Below are positions 25,844 to 35,731 of a stretch of 62,719 nt of DNA, one piece after another. Position 1 is the stretch's first letter. Every line of letters starts with the position of its first letter. The position numbers were made by a program, and so were the translations under genes. Origin of the DNA: JBCCTX01 sp964468435 (GTDB taxonomy: Bacteria; Bacteroidota; Bacteroidia; J057); contig CAYXVE010000026.1 of assembly GCA_964468435.1 (NCBI GenBank), positions 1 to 62,719 on the forward strand. The letters are read 5' to 3'. The notes under the pieces are model-generated. The model had not been told where the DNA came from. It saw only the letters and a list, made by a program, of their open reading frames with translations, and made no database searches.

Positions 25844-28657
25844 CTACCTCGACAGATACATGTTCCGTTCCTTGTAAGCTTTTACAAAGAAGGGATCTTT
25901 GAGATCTTTGATGAAAAATATGGCCTCACCAGTCGATTTCATCTCAGGACCAAGCTGTTTATCGACATCGGGAAATTTATTGAAAGAGAATACTGGAACT
26001 TTGATTGCATATCCTTTTAACATGGGCTTGAATGTAAAATCCTTAATCTTATGAGTTCCCAGGATCAATTTGGTAGCATAATTTACATAAGGTATCTGGT
26101 GAGCCTTGGCGATAAAAGGCACTGTACGCGAGGCTCTTGGATTAGCCTCGATCACGTAAACGGTATCATCTTTGATGGCAAACTGTATATTGATCAGACC
26201 TTTGATCTTCATGGACAAAGCCAGCTTACGGCTAATATCCAACATTTCGTTGATCAGCTTATCGCTCAGATCAAAGGGCGGTAATACTGCCATCGAATCT
26301 CCAGAATGGATTCCTGCAGGCTCTATATGTTCCATGGCTCCAAGGACATGGAAGTCTTCTCCATCACTTATACCATCCACCTCGGCTTCGATTCCTCCAT
26401 CCAAAAAATGATCAATCAATACCTTGTTACCCGGAACCAGACTCATGATATTGATTACATGCCGGGTAAGTTCATCATCATTGATGACAATACGCATATC
26501 CTGCCCACCGAGTACATAAGATGGCCTGACCAATACGGGATAGCCTACTTCGTTGGCTATTTTAATAGCCTCTTCGGCGTTTTTTGCAACGCCAAATCGC
26601 GGATATGGGATCTCCAGTTCTCTGAGCAGTCCCGAAAATCGGCCTCTATCTTCTGCCATATCCATCATATCAAACGATGTACCCAATATGGGTATGTCGT
26701 AGCGGTTGAGCTTTTCAGCCAGTTTCAGAGCTGTCTGCCCTCCCAGTTGTACAATCACACCTTCAGGCTGTTCATGCTGAATGATATCATATATGTGCTC
26801 CCAGAATACAGGTTCGAAATACAACTTATCTGCAATATTGAAATCAGTTGATACCGTTTCTGGATTACAATTGATCATGATCGTTTCATAGCCTTCTTCT
26901 TTGGCAGATAAAACACCGTGTACACAACAGTAATCAAACTCAATTCCCTGTCCAATCCGGTTGGGACCTGACCCGAAGATGACTACTTTTTTCTTTTCAC
27001 TCACCACAGAATCGTTTTCCTCACCTACGGTGCTGTAATAGTAAGGAGTTTGAGCTTCAAACTCTGCTGCGCAGGTATCTACCAGTCTGTATGAGCGGGT
27101 AACTTTAAGTTCATTTCTTTTCTTGTACACCTGGCTCTCAAGACAATTGAGCAGATGGGCTATCTGGCGATCAGCATACCCATTTTTCTTGGCTTCCAGC
27201 ATCAATTCATGAGAGATTGTGTCAACATTGTAGCGGGATATTTCTTTTTCGAGGTGTACTAGATACTCGATCTGCCTCAAAAACCAAGGGTCGATACGTG
27301 TAGCATCATAGATAGCATTGAGGGGGACTCCCAGATGCATGGCATCTTTGACGTGAAAAATCCTATCGCTAGAGGGATGTTTAAGACTATACATGATCTG
27401 CTCCAGATTCTGTAGTTCCTTACCATCGGCCCCCATACCATTTCTATTGATTTCCAGGGACTGACAGGCCTTTTGCAAGGCCTCGTTGAATGAACGACCG
27501 ATACCCATAACCTCTCCTACGGCTTTCATCTGTAAGCCCAGGTGGGGATCAGCTCCATGAAATTTCTTGAAGTTCCAACGAGGAATCTTGACGATCACGT
27601 AATCGAGCGTGGGTTCAAAAAATGCAGATGTATTTTGTGTGATCTGGTTGGGGAGTTCGTCGAGTCGATAGCCTACTGCCAGCTTGGCAGCGATACGTGC
27701 TATAGGATACCCAGTGGCCTTGGAAGCCAGCGCCGATGAGCGCGAGACACGCGGATTGATCTCGATAATGATGATACGCTCTGACTCAGGCTCTACTGCA
27801 AACTGCACATTACATCCACCAGCAAAGTCTCCCAGTTTATCCAATACATCAAATGAAACATCACGCATTTGCTGATAAACCGTATCAGACAAGGTGAGAG
27901 CTGGCGCTACCGTGATCGAATCTCCCGTGTGTACACCCATGGGGTCCACATTTTCAATCGTACAAATCACGATCTTATTGCCTGCCCGGTCGCGCATAAC
28001 TTCCAGTTCAAATTCTTTCCACCCGAAAATACTTTCTTCTACCAATACCTCATGCACAGGACTTGCCTGTAAGCCACGCGTCAGCAATAAGTCAAATTGT
28101 TGTTCTTCATGTACGAAAGCTCCTCCGGTTCCTCCCAGCGTGTATGAAGGACGTATCACAAGGGGGAAGCCTATGCGCTGGGCTATTTCTTTACCCTTTA
28201 AAAATGAGTTGGCGAGTTCTGACTTAGGAACGGGAATCCCCATTTTATTCATCAAAATCCGGAATGCTTCCCGGTTTTCAGCCGTTTCAATAGCTTCGAT
28301 ATCCGAACCAACTATGCGCACATTATGCTGTGCCCATATGCCAGCTTTTTGACAATCGATACAAAGATTGAGTGCTGTCTGTCCACCCATCGTGGGAAGA
28401 ACTACATCTACCTTCTCCTCGCTAAGGATTTGTTCTATAGATTGTGTTACAAGCGGCAGGAGATATACCTTATCTGCGGTTACGGGATCTGTCATGATCG
28501 TTGCTGGATTATCATTGACCAATACGACTCGTATCCCCTCCTCTTTCAAGGCCAGAGAGGCCTGAGAGCCGGAATAATCAAATTCGCAGGCTTGCCCGAT
28601 GACAATGGGCCCGCTTCCAATAATCAATACAGTCTTAATCGAAGGATCTAATGGCAT
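25844..28657 (-). CDS. carB: Carbamoyl-phosphate synthase large subunit, without MGS domain
   Basis: 937 residues, against about 1070 in E. coli. Both ATP-grasp halves are complete: the first opens with VLIIGSGPIVIGQACEFDYS, the second with VVIFGSGPNRIGQGIEFDYC near residue 560. The frame stops soon after the second half (YKERNMYLSR), so the C-terminal MGS-like allosteric domain that binds UMP, IMP and ornithine is missing. The ending is clean, and short CarB proteins are typical of several Bacteroidota, so I read it as intact rather than truncated. It makes carbamoyl phosphate for arginine and pyrimidines. carA is not in the window. Confidence 0.96.
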   Translation of the reverse strand: MPLDPSIKTVLIIGSGPIVIGQACEFDYSGSQASLALKEEGIRVVLVNDNPATIMTDPVTADKVYLLPLVTQSIEQILSEEKVDVVLPTMGGQTALNLCIDCQKAGIWAQHNVRIVGSDIEAIETAENREAFRILMNKMGIPVPKSELANSFLKGKEIAQRIGFPLVIRPSYTLGGTGGAFVHEEQQFDLLLTRGLQASPVHEVLVEESIFGWKEFELEVMRDRAGNKIVICTIENVDPMGVHTGDSITVAPALTLSDTVYQQMRDVSFDVLDKLGDFAGGCNVQFAVEPESERIIIIEINPRVSRSSALASKATGYPIARIAAKLAVGYRLDELPNQITQNTSAFFEPTLDYVIVKIPRWNFKKFHGADPHLGLQMKAVGEVMGIGRSFNEALQKACQSLEINRNGMGADGKELQNLEQIMYSLKHPSSDRIFHVKDAMHLGVPLNAIYDATRIDPWFLRQIEYLVHLEKEISRYNVDTISHELMLEAKKNGYADRQIAHLLNCLESQVYKKRNELKVTRSYRLVDTCAAEFEAQTPYYYSTVGEENDSVVSEKKKVVIFGSGPNRIGQGIEFDYCCVHGVLSAKEEGYETIMINCNPETVSTDFNIADKLYFEPVFWEHIYDIIQHEQPEGVIVQLGGQTALKLAEKLNRYDIPILGTSFDMMDMAEDRGRFSGLLRELEIPYPRFGVAKNAEEAIKIANEVGYPVLVRPSYVLGGQDMRIVINDDELTRHVINIMSLVPGNKVLIDHFLDGGIEAEVDGISDGEDFHVLGAMEHIEPAGIHSGDSMAVLPPFDLSDKLINEMLDISRKLALSMKIKGLINIQFAIKDDTVYVIEANPRASRTVPFIAKAHQIPYVNYATKLILGTHKIKDFTFKPMLKGYAIKVPVFSFNKFPDVDKQLGPEMKSTGEAIFFIKDLKDPFFVKAYKERNMYLSR

Positions 28658-28734
28658 GAAGTCAAAATTTGTGTAAATGTAGTTTCAAAAGCAGACATCT
28701 AAAAATTTGATTTAAGATCTCCTCAAATGATCGA

Positions 28735-28770
28735 CAAAAAAAGAGGAAGCCTGATGAATCGACTTCCTCT
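28735..28770 (-). terminator. Terminator hairpin of the GAGGAAGTC family
   Basis: Read on minus, AGAGGAAG pairs with CTTCCTCT (arms 28770-28763 and 28749-28742), followed by TTTTTTTG. It ends the transcript of the membrane-protein gene at 28934-29650 and lies just upstream of carB. Confidence 0.8.
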
Positions 28771-28870
28771 GAATACCTTTTGATGATTTTTAACAGTACT
28801 GCGCTCAATTTTAAAAATTTATAATCTTTAACCTTATTTTCAGTGATCATTAGGTTATTTCCAAAGATGC
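28771..28870 (-). repeat. Conserved block preceding the hairpin, copy 1
   Basis: On minus this holds TCACTGAAAATAAGG and, next to the hairpin, TCATCAAAAGGTATTC. The same two landmarks recur, at different spacing, at 41195-41268 and 58960-59100, and in part before the hairpin at 48718. It lies in the 3' untranslated region of the membrane-protein gene. Confidence 0.6.
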
Positions 28871-28933
28871 CCCGTAGGAATGGAATTCTAATATACTCTC
28901 CTATTCTATTTGTCTTCAGATTTTTATCATAGA

Positions 28934-29650
28934 CTATACATCGTCAAAGTCTTTTACTTCGTCAATTTGAATACCTATTTCATCTATTTGCTCATCATAC
29001 GGCTCAGATCTGTCAACAATGTCCTCATAGGCAGCATAATATATACACACGATGATAGGTATAGCCGCCAAAAGACCCACAACCAGGGCAATAACCCCCA
29101 GTAAAATAAAGCCAATTGCAACCAAAGCCATCAAAAGAAAGTTCCACCAATTTTGGGTAATAATTTTGCGTGAGGTTTCCATTGCATTCCAGAAACTCAA
29201 GCGACCAAAAATAATGAGGGGTATCCATAATCCATATGCTACGGCCAGATATATACCTGGAACGGCCAGCAATATCAGGCCGATAACCACGAAAATACCT
29301 ACCACGAAGTTACCTAGCAATAGCTGAACAAAGTCCTCGAAACCTTTGAAAAAGTCTGAAAATTCTGTTCGTTCATTACGTGCCACTTTCCTCGCAACGA
29401 TAAAATATCCTGCCATTAAAGGTCCGCCAACCACCAATTGAATAATGGCTCGTAAATTATCGTTGATTAAATTGGGAATTGCATTGATCAAGATGATAAT
29501 CATGGTAAATACCACAAAATTTACCCAGTTGGCCTTGAAAATTTCAATCCCTCTGTTGATATATTGACCTAATTTGAATTCGTATCCCTTTTCCCATAAG
29601 TCCTTAAAAGAATCGGGATCACCGTTATAAGATGCGTCAGTTGCACTCAT
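28934..29650 (-). CDS. Multi-pass membrane protein of unknown function
   Basis: 238 residues. A polar N terminus containing LGQYINRGIEIFKANWVNF precedes about five or six membrane helices (FVVFTMIIILINAIPNLI, then runs near residues 75-90, 115-150 and 175-205), and the C-terminal tail is acidic (EIGIQIDEVKDFDDV). This layout resembles DUF975/DUF4013-type integral membrane proteins seen in many bacteria. No transport or enzyme motif is visible. The gene stands alone; it is followed by the repeat block and terminator at 28735-28870. Confidence 0.6.
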   Translation of the reverse strand: MSATDASYNGDPDSFKDLWEKGYEFKLGQYINRGIEIFKANWVNFVVFTMIIILINAIPNLINDNLRAIIQLVVGGPLMAGYFIVARKVARNERTEFSDFFKGFEDFVQLLLGNFVVGIFVVIGLILLAVPGIYLAVAYGLWIPLIIFGRLSFWNAMETSRKIITQNWWNFLLMALVAIGFILLGVIALVVGLLAAIPIIVCIYYAAYEDIVDRSEPYDEQIDEIGIQIDEVKDFDDV

Positions 29651-29818
29651 GATTAGTAGTATTAGGGGTTAAAATAATTTGATATGTCTATATGCAATAA
29701 CTGAAAGCGTTTTGGGACTCATGCTGCTTGATTGTGTTGTATTGGGCCCTTGATTCTCCATGATTGATATTTAGATAAATGATAATAATTTTGATTTCAC
29801 TTAATTTATAAATTAATC

Positions 29819-30502
29819 CTAAAGATTCCAATCTTCACCGATAGACATCAGGATCAATTCTTTTCCAGCATCCTGAAAAGCCTTTTTGGCAGTATCGTGG
29901 TCAATGACAATATAGCTAAAGGTATCGTAATGCATCCCTATGATTTTGTCGCATTCGATAAAATCGGCAGCTCTTACACCATCATCAATGCCCATCGTGA
30001 AGTTATCCCCAATGCAAAGGAAAGCAAAATCCAGTTTGTAAAACGCTCCAATTAGTTTCATATCATATGCAAGTGCAGTATCCCCTGAATAGTAAAAGTT
30101 ACCTTCAGCAGATTCAATGATAAATCCACCTGGATTTCCACCATAGGTCCCATCTGGAAGGACACTGGAATGCACTGCATTCACATATTTGACTGTACCG
30201 AAATCCATGCGTACAGTTCCTCCATGATTTACGGGATGGGCATTTTCGATACCCTTGCTTCCAAACCATGATACGATTTCATAGTTGGAAATAAGTTGAG
30301 CATTTGTGCGTTTGAGTATTGCTTCGGCATCCGCGACGTGGTCTTGATGTCCATGAGAAATTAATACATAGTCAGCAGGAATATCATGGATGTCGATATT
30401 ACTTGCCTGTTCGTTGGGTGAAATGAAAGGATCAAACAAAATGTGTTGGTTACTCAGTTCTACTCCAAAGCAGGAATGTCCATAGTAGGTGATCTTCATC
30501 AT
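29819..30502 (-). CDS. Metal-dependent hydrolase, UPF0173 family
   Basis: 227 residues. Metallo-beta-lactamase fold: ITYYGHSCFGVEL at the N terminus, the metal motif SHGHQDHVADAE (HxHxDH, near residue 50), HPVNHGG, then a C-terminal YSGDTALAYDM and a final GMHYDTF. This is the UPF0173 (YtkL-like) family, cytoplasmic, with an unknown natural substrate. It diverges from rnr, 333 bp away. Confidence 0.9.
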   Translation of the reverse strand: MMKITYYGHSCFGVELSNQHILFDPFISPNEQASNIDIHDIPADYVLISHGHQDHVADAEAILKRTNAQLISNYEIVSWFGSKGIENAHPVNHGGTVRMDFGTVKYVNAVHSSVLPDGTYGGNPGGFIIESAEGNFYYSGDTALAYDMKLIGAFYKLDFAFLCIGDNFTMGIDDGVRAADFIECDKIIGMHYDTFSYIVIDHDTAKKAFQDAGKELILMSIGEDWNL

Positions 30503-30835
30503 ATTAGCGTATTTGCGACCTAAGTTAAAGTTGTAATTTTATATACTTAAGTTGTAAAAAAAGAAGTAGAGATACGAGATATTTTATCAAGTTATTTATG
30601 TTAATATAACATACATTTCCAAAGATCCCGCCATCTTGAATTGTGATTGAAAAAGTCTACTTTTGTATAGCGCTGCGGTTGAAGATCATGAATATCATTT
30701 TTGATAATTAAGCGTATTTTCAGGACGGGTCGCAGAATAGTAACTGAATCTGCAAACACTGATTAACCCTCATTGACCAGTCGCCACCGTGGAATCATCC
30801 TGCGGAGAAAGTAACGGCATTAAGAACAAGGAATT
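30503..30835. other. Leader region upstream of rnr
   Basis: 333 bases between the divergent UPF0173 and rnr genes. It holds the candidate rnr promoter (30636-30665). The remaining ~170 bases before the rnr start could be a long 5' untranslated leader; I see no strong hairpin in it. Confidence 0.45.
30636..30665 (+). promoter_or_regulatory. Candidate rnr promoter
   Basis: TTG at 30636-30638, a 19-bp spacer and TACTTTTG at 30658-30665. A start near 30672 would leave a leader of about 164 bases before rnr, long enough for cold-shock-type control. Confidence 0.6.
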
Positions 30836-33160
30836 ATGGCAAAGAAGAAAAAGAATGTATCCAAAATTGTTCAACGCAAGAAACCTCGTCGAATATCAGA
30901 TTCAAAAAATTCCCTTAAAGCAAGAGATAAGATATTTCAGAAAGAAATACTAGCCTTCATGAAGGCCAATAGGAATCAGACATTTACTTCCAAGCAGGTG
31001 GGAGCAGCTACAGGACTTTATTCAGAACTCAATGTCAACAAGGTACGTTCTCTGATGGACCATCTCACTGAGACAGGTAAACTCGAGTATCTGGATAAAG
31101 GAAAATACCGCTATTTAAGGCAGGAGCATTTAGTAGCGGGTAGACTTGAAGTTACGCGTAGTGGGGTAGGTTTTATCATCGTGGAAGAAGGAGAAGATAT
31201 CTTTATATCCCCTCGCCATCTAGGAAAAGCACTTAATGGAGATATCGTTAAGGGGAAGTTGCTCAAAAAACGGAAAAACAACGGTAAACCTGAAGGGGAA
31301 ATCGTTGAAGTGATTCAACGTAGCCGTATTGAATTTGTGGGAGTTATCGAAGAAGGAATGCCTGGGACATTTTTCTTTCGGCCAGACGATCCGCGCATTT
31401 CTGTAGACTTCTATATCCCTGAAAGTTTGCTCAAGGAAGCTAAAGACGGTCAGAAGGTTCTCATCAGAATGGTTAACTGGGAGCGAAGATCACCTGAGGG
31501 GGAAGTCCTTCAAATACTAGGAGAAGTAGGTGAGCATCATACTGAAATGCACGCCATCCTCCATCAATATGGGTTTAACCCGGCTTTGCCATCCGAAGTT
31601 GTAGCAGAAGCTGAAAAACTACCCGACGAAATCACAGCATCCGAAATCAACAAGCGAAGAGACATGCGTGAAGTTCTTACCTTCACTATAGATCCCGATG
31701 ATGCTAAAGATTTTGATGATGCACTCTCTTTCCGCAAATTGAAAAATGGATTTTATGAGATCGGCGTACACATTGCGGATGTATCTCATTATGTAAAACC
31801 CGATACACTCATCGACAAAGAAGCTTTCCATCGCGCTACCTCCGTATATCTTGTCGACCGGACTGTACCTATGCTTCCAGAAAAACTGTCTAATGGAGTC
31901 TGTAGCCTTCGTCCTCAAGAAACCAAACTTACCTATTCTGTTGTTTTTGAAATGGATGATGAGGCTAGCATTCACGATCAGTGGATCGGGAAAACAGTCA
32001 TTTATTCAGATCAGCGGTTTGCCTATGAAGAAGCCCAGGCTATCATTACCGGGGAAGTCCAGGATGAAACCTATGAAGAAGCCCTCACTACGCTGAATCA
32101 TCTTGCACACAAGCTAAGAGAGAAGCGTATGAAAACGGGGAGCATTGAGTTTGAGACGGATGAGGTAAAATTTGTTCTGGATGATCACGATCGTCCCATT
32201 GCTGTGAAACGCAAGGAGCGCTTCGATGCACATAAGCTCATAGAGGATTTTATGCTGCTGGCCAATAGAAAGATAGCTCACTATGTTCACAGCCTGTTCA
32301 AAAATCCTCCTCTGCCTTCTATTTATCGTATTCACGATCGTCCCGATTTAGAAAAGCTTAATCATCTCGAAGAATTTATACGACATTTTGGCTATGATCT
32401 TAAACTCGCACATATACAAAATACATCAGGATCACTCAATAATCTACTGGGTAGCGTTCAGGGTAAACCTGAACAAAATGTAATTGAAAGCCTGGCGATC
32501 AGATCTATGGCTAAAGCTGTCTATTCCACCAAAAACATAGGGCATTTTGGATTGGGTTTTGAATTTTATACCCATTTCACCAGTCCTATCCGCCGCTATC
32601 CGGATTTGATGGTACATCGTATCCTCCATCGTTATCAAAATCAGCAGTACATGGAAAATCCAGTTGTACTTGAAGAACAGTGTAGACACTGCTCAGAACA
32701 GGAACGCAGTGCTACAGAAGCTGAACGCGCATCTATAAAGTACAAACAAGTGGAATTTTTGCAGGATAAAGTAGGAAAAAACTTTTCTGGTATTATTTCT
32801 GGTGTTATTGAAAGCGGAATTTTTATTGAGTTGGACGAGAATTTGTGTGAAGGTTTTATTCACATCCGTACCCTCGAAGATGATTATTATATGTACGAAG
32901 CGGATGATTATAGCCTGGTCGGGTACGAAACACACAGGGTATTGCGCCTGGGAGATAAAGTTGAGATAGAAATCTCAGGTACAGACCTGGTCAAGCGAAC
33001 CATAGACATGATTCTGATTAGAAAACTTGAAGGTCCTGAAGCAAAGGATACGCTCACCGGATCGGCTGGAGATCAGAAATCCAAGCATTCACGTAGACCC
33101 AGTAAACGCAAACCTGATTCAGGACGTGGTAAACCCAGACCCAGGGGTGGAAGAAAGTAA
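30836..33160 (+). CDS. rnr: Ribonuclease R
   Basis: 774 residues. A basic N terminus and winged-helix region are followed by two cold-shock domains (about 95-240), the RNB catalytic core with the metal-binding aspartates in TIDPDDAKDFDDALSF (near residue 283), an S1 domain (about 640-725) and a Lys/Arg/Gly-rich tail. It is a processive 3'-5' exoribonuclease that degrades structured RNA and takes part in rRNA and tmRNA quality control. The small unknown gene 33 bp downstream may be cotranscribed. Confidence 0.96.
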   Translation: MAKKKKNVSKIVQRKKPRRISDSKNSLKARDKIFQKEILAFMKANRNQTFTSKQVGAATGLYSELNVNKVRSLMDHLTETGKLEYLDKGKYRYLRQEHLVAGRLEVTRSGVGFIIVEEGEDIFISPRHLGKALNGDIVKGKLLKKRKNNGKPEGEIVEVIQRSRIEFVGVIEEGMPGTFFFRPDDPRISVDFYIPESLLKEAKDGQKVLIRMVNWERRSPEGEVLQILGEVGEHHTEMHAILHQYGFNPALPSEVVAEAEKLPDEITASEINKRRDMREVLTFTIDPDDAKDFDDALSFRKLKNGFYEIGVHIADVSHYVKPDTLIDKEAFHRATSVYLVDRTVPMLPEKLSNGVCSLRPQETKLTYSVVFEMDDEASIHDQWIGKTVIYSDQRFAYEEAQAIITGEVQDETYEEALTTLNHLAHKLREKRMKTGSIEFETDEVKFVLDDHDRPIAVKRKERFDAHKLIEDFMLLANRKIAHYVHSLFKNPPLPSIYRIHDRPDLEKLNHLEEFIRHFGYDLKLAHIQNTSGSLNNLLGSVQGKPEQNVIESLAIRSMAKAVYSTKNIGHFGLGFEFYTHFTSPIRRYPDLMVHRILHRYQNQQYMENPVVLEEQCRHCSEQERSATEAERASIKYKQVEFLQDKVGKNFSGIISGVIESGIFIELDENLCEGFIHIRTLEDDYYMYEADDYSLVGYETHRVLRLGDKVEIEISGTDLVKRTIDMILIRKLEGPEAKDTLTGSAGDQKSKHSRRPSKRKPDSGRGKPRPRGGRK

Positions 33161-33193
33161 TCCAGATTACATTCAAAAGCCCAAAAAACGCTC

Positions 33194-33700
33194 ATGCGAT
33201 ATCGAATTAAAAGAGGTAAACACAGTTTTATTAGGTTGCCGAGATTCTATCTGGGCAAACCAGACGCCCTAGAAGGTACATTCAAGTATGAACGAAACTG
33301 CTGGTATGCCCGTCCAGATGATCATATAGACTGGCTTGATATCAACAAACTCACAGGTATTTCATTGGGGCTTCACAAAAAAAATTCCCTGCGGATTGGC
33401 TGGCGTCCTTTGTTTGATCAAAAAGAACAAATCGAGATTTTTGCCTACTTTTACAATAACGGAAACAGATTTTTTCAATCTGTAGCGCAGATCCAAACTG
33501 ATAAAACTTATCAATTTCAGCTGAGAATACGCCGTAGCGAGGCAAAAGCTGTACTGGAAATCGACGGGATCGGAGAAACGGCTCTGGATTTTGAATTTCC
33601 CTCCACCTGGTGGGGATACTACCTGTATCCCTATTTTGGAGGAAACCAAACGGCTCCCCAAGATATGATCATTCATCTGAGTATGAGATTGGGCCTTTAA
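33194..33700 (+). CDS. Conserved protein of unknown function
   Basis: 168 residues with no signal peptide. Rich in Trp, Tyr and Phe with regular beta-strand spacing (IEIFAYFYNNG, TYQFQLRIRR, STWWGYYLYPYFGGN, DMIIHLSMRL), which suggests a jelly-roll or lectin-like sandwich. The family appears in Bacteroidota but has no assigned role that I know. It follows rnr by 33 bp and converges with the CotH gene with a gap of only 7 bp. Confidence 0.65.
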   Translation: MRYRIKRGKHSFIRLPRFYLGKPDALEGTFKYERNCWYARPDDHIDWLDINKLTGISLGLHKKNSLRIGWRPLFDQKEQIEIFAYFYNNGNRFFQSVAQIQTDKTYQFQLRIRRSEAKAVLEIDGIGETALDFEFPSTWWGYYLYPYFGGNQTAPQDMIIHLSMRLGL

Positions 33701-33707
33701 ATATTTG

Positions 33708-35594
33708 TTAATACTTTCCCAGTGCACTCCATTGATCCCCCATTTTCACACGGGCCATCAGATATGATCTAACCTTGATGGTGAAGGGTTGTTGGTACAA
33801 TCTTGCTTCTGGAGCGACCTTGCCATCTGGAAGCCAGGGATCGCCTCCATCCACACGGAAATAGATTTCTCCTCCTTCATTGGGATTTTTCAACTCCAGT
33901 GCAATTCCTGAAGAGGATTCTATACTCAGCGCCTCTATCAAAGGTGGATTGACCCTGGGGTAATATTCTTCATGCCTCAAAAATGCCAAAAAGCGTTTTG
34001 TATTTCCCTGCATCATACTGTCAACCCTTGCAACTTCCCTTTTCCAATGTTCATCCCGCGTCCGAGTGATTCCATCCTCCAGTGCATCGCCCCATCTGGC
34101 GGATTCTGCCACAATGCCATCAGCGATAAATTCATTTATGTGCTTCCATCTATACCTTTGTGCCGAATCAGTAAGCGCACCACCTTCAAAACAATGCTGG
34201 TAAACCCTGTCAGCAAAATTCATCATAAAGCGTTTACTTTCTCTGGCAGCATGCCATATTTCGCTGATCTCAGATTCTGGCTCACCAAAGCGCCGGAATT
34301 CCCGATGTATCCACGCACCTGGGTTAGCTCCTCCCTGATCATCCCAGGATACCTCTGCATCCCAGCCAACAAACTTTAACGGTATGTTGTCTTCCTGATT
34401 ATAGCCTCCGTAATAATTGTTCACAGGCCAGTCTTCCATCCCACATATCCAGGAAGCTAGAAGGTAGTCGATATAACTCTCAACATCGACAAGCTCTGTA
34501 AACTCGCTGTATACGCCTGGATCATTCAAGTCTTTGTGTATCAACGTATCCAAAAGATATTCCCATTTGTTATCATTACCTTCCAAAACACCGTTGTGAT
34601 TAATCACAAACCACTCATCATCTTTCCCCTCAAAATAACTGGCAAAGAAGTTCTCATCGGGTCTTTCTGTTAAATTATATAACCCGATATATACCCCATT
34701 GACAAACACGTGCCCAAATGTCCCCCTTGCTCCATAGCCTGACATCTCAAGCTGAGTATCCCGATACCACTGATCACGGGTATATGCTGTCTGATCCGGA
34801 TACCAATTTCTTGCCCAGCAACGTTGCGTACCTCCCCTGAGTACCAACTGATCCAGGTCATCTTCGGCAGTTTCTGCATGGAAAGGGGCAAAGTCCCTGA
34901 ATAAATTGGTATGTAATTTTCCGTCTCCATACTTCTTTTTAAAGGAAAGCCGGTAAGATCGTTTGATGATTTTATGACTAATGCCTTCAATTCCAGCAAA
35001 TGCTGCCTCGTTCTCATGTTCACCCTCTGGATAAAGAATTTCCAGAAAGGCAGGTAGTTCCTCATCACTGTAATACATCCCCCAAAATTCTTTCACTGGC
35101 ATGCTAATCATGATCGAAGGTAGCTGCTGAAAACTATTTAAGATTGCCTTACGATACCTTGAGACACCTATGATCTCAGGATCCATCTCACTATCATACC
35201 TCACTGGTTTTCCCGTAAAATAGGTAAATAATTGATCATTAGGCCAGCCTGGTATGCTATCTGGCTGACTCAGTACTTCCTCCACAAATAAGTATGTGTG
35301 AGTATGCAGCGTCGAAGTTTCGCCCGTAGGCAGAAATACCAGGGCTCTGATCACAGTAGTCTGGTCTATGTTGATGGGTTTTAGATACTTTTGTGAGCTA
35401 TCTGTCGGGATGGTACCATCCCGCGTGTAGCGGATTATGGCATCTTCAGAAGATGCCCTTAGCGACAATTGAAAGGGATCTTTACAGTATCCTCTTTCTA
35501 CACTGAATAAAATCTCAGGTGTTTTCTGTGCATGGGATAAGGATTTTATCGCAAATACCCAAAGGATCAGCCATACAAAGTGCTTATAGTACAT
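33708..35594 (-). CDS. CotH kinase family protein, secreted
   Basis: 628 residues. A signal peptide (residues 1-~22, ending SHAQ) is followed by a chitobiase/Fn3-like domain (about 27-105, with IIRYTRDGTIPTDSSQKYL) and a CotH domain (about 165-520, including LVLRGGTQRCWARNW, GTFGHVFVNGVYIGLYNLTE and WDAEVSWDD). A second carbohydrate-associated beta-domain may lie at the end. CotH proteins are atypical secreted kinases; in Bacteroidota this architecture is frequent in exported proteins of unclear target. No T9SS C-terminal sorting domain is evident. Confidence 0.88.
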   Translation of the reverse strand: MYYKHFVWLILWVFAIKSLSHAQKTPEILFSVERGYCKDPFQLSLRASSEDAIIRYTRDGTIPTDSSQKYLKPINIDQTTVIRALVFLPTGETSTLHTHTYLFVEEVLSQPDSIPGWPNDQLFTYFTGKPVRYDSEMDPEIIGVSRYRKAILNSFQQLPSIMISMPVKEFWGMYYSDEELPAFLEILYPEGEHENEAAFAGIEGISHKIIKRSYRLSFKKKYGDGKLHTNLFRDFAPFHAETAEDDLDQLVLRGGTQRCWARNWYPDQTAYTRDQWYRDTQLEMSGYGARGTFGHVFVNGVYIGLYNLTERPDENFFASYFEGKDDEWFVINHNGVLEGNDNKWEYLLDTLIHKDLNDPGVYSEFTELVDVESYIDYLLASWICGMEDWPVNNYYGGYNQEDNIPLKFVGWDAEVSWDDQGGANPGAWIHREFRRFGEPESEISEIWHAARESKRFMMNFADRVYQHCFEGGALTDSAQRYRWKHINEFIADGIVAESARWGDALEDGITRTRDEHWKREVARVDSMMQGNTKRFLAFLRHEEYYPRVNPPLIEALSIESSSGIALELKNPNEGGEIYFRVDGGDPWLPDGKVAPEARLYQQPFTIKVRSYLMARVKMGDQWSALGKY

Positions 35595-35661
35595 GATTTG
35601 CGCAAGATTGATGATGGTTTTTCTGTCACTATAACAATATCCAAATACTATTTGATATCAA

Positions 35662-35693
35662 AATAAAAAAATCCCCCTTTGGGGAAAGGGGGA
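35662..35693 (-). terminator. Rho-independent terminator after the DUF2807 gene
   Basis: CCCCCTTT (35673-35680) and AAAGGGGG (35685-35692) form a perfect 8-bp stem with loop GGGG. On minus it is followed by ATTTTTTATTTT. It sits 39 bp past the DUF2807 stop. Its stem is unrelated to the GAGGAAGTC family. Confidence 0.85.
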
Positions 35694-35731
35694 AAAGGCA
35701 TCAATATTAGGGGAAAGAAAAAGGTAAATTG

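Noticed and set aside
25844..28657. CarB considered as truncated pseudogene
   Set aside because: Both ATP-grasp halves are intact, the stop is clean and short forms are normal in Bacteroidota.
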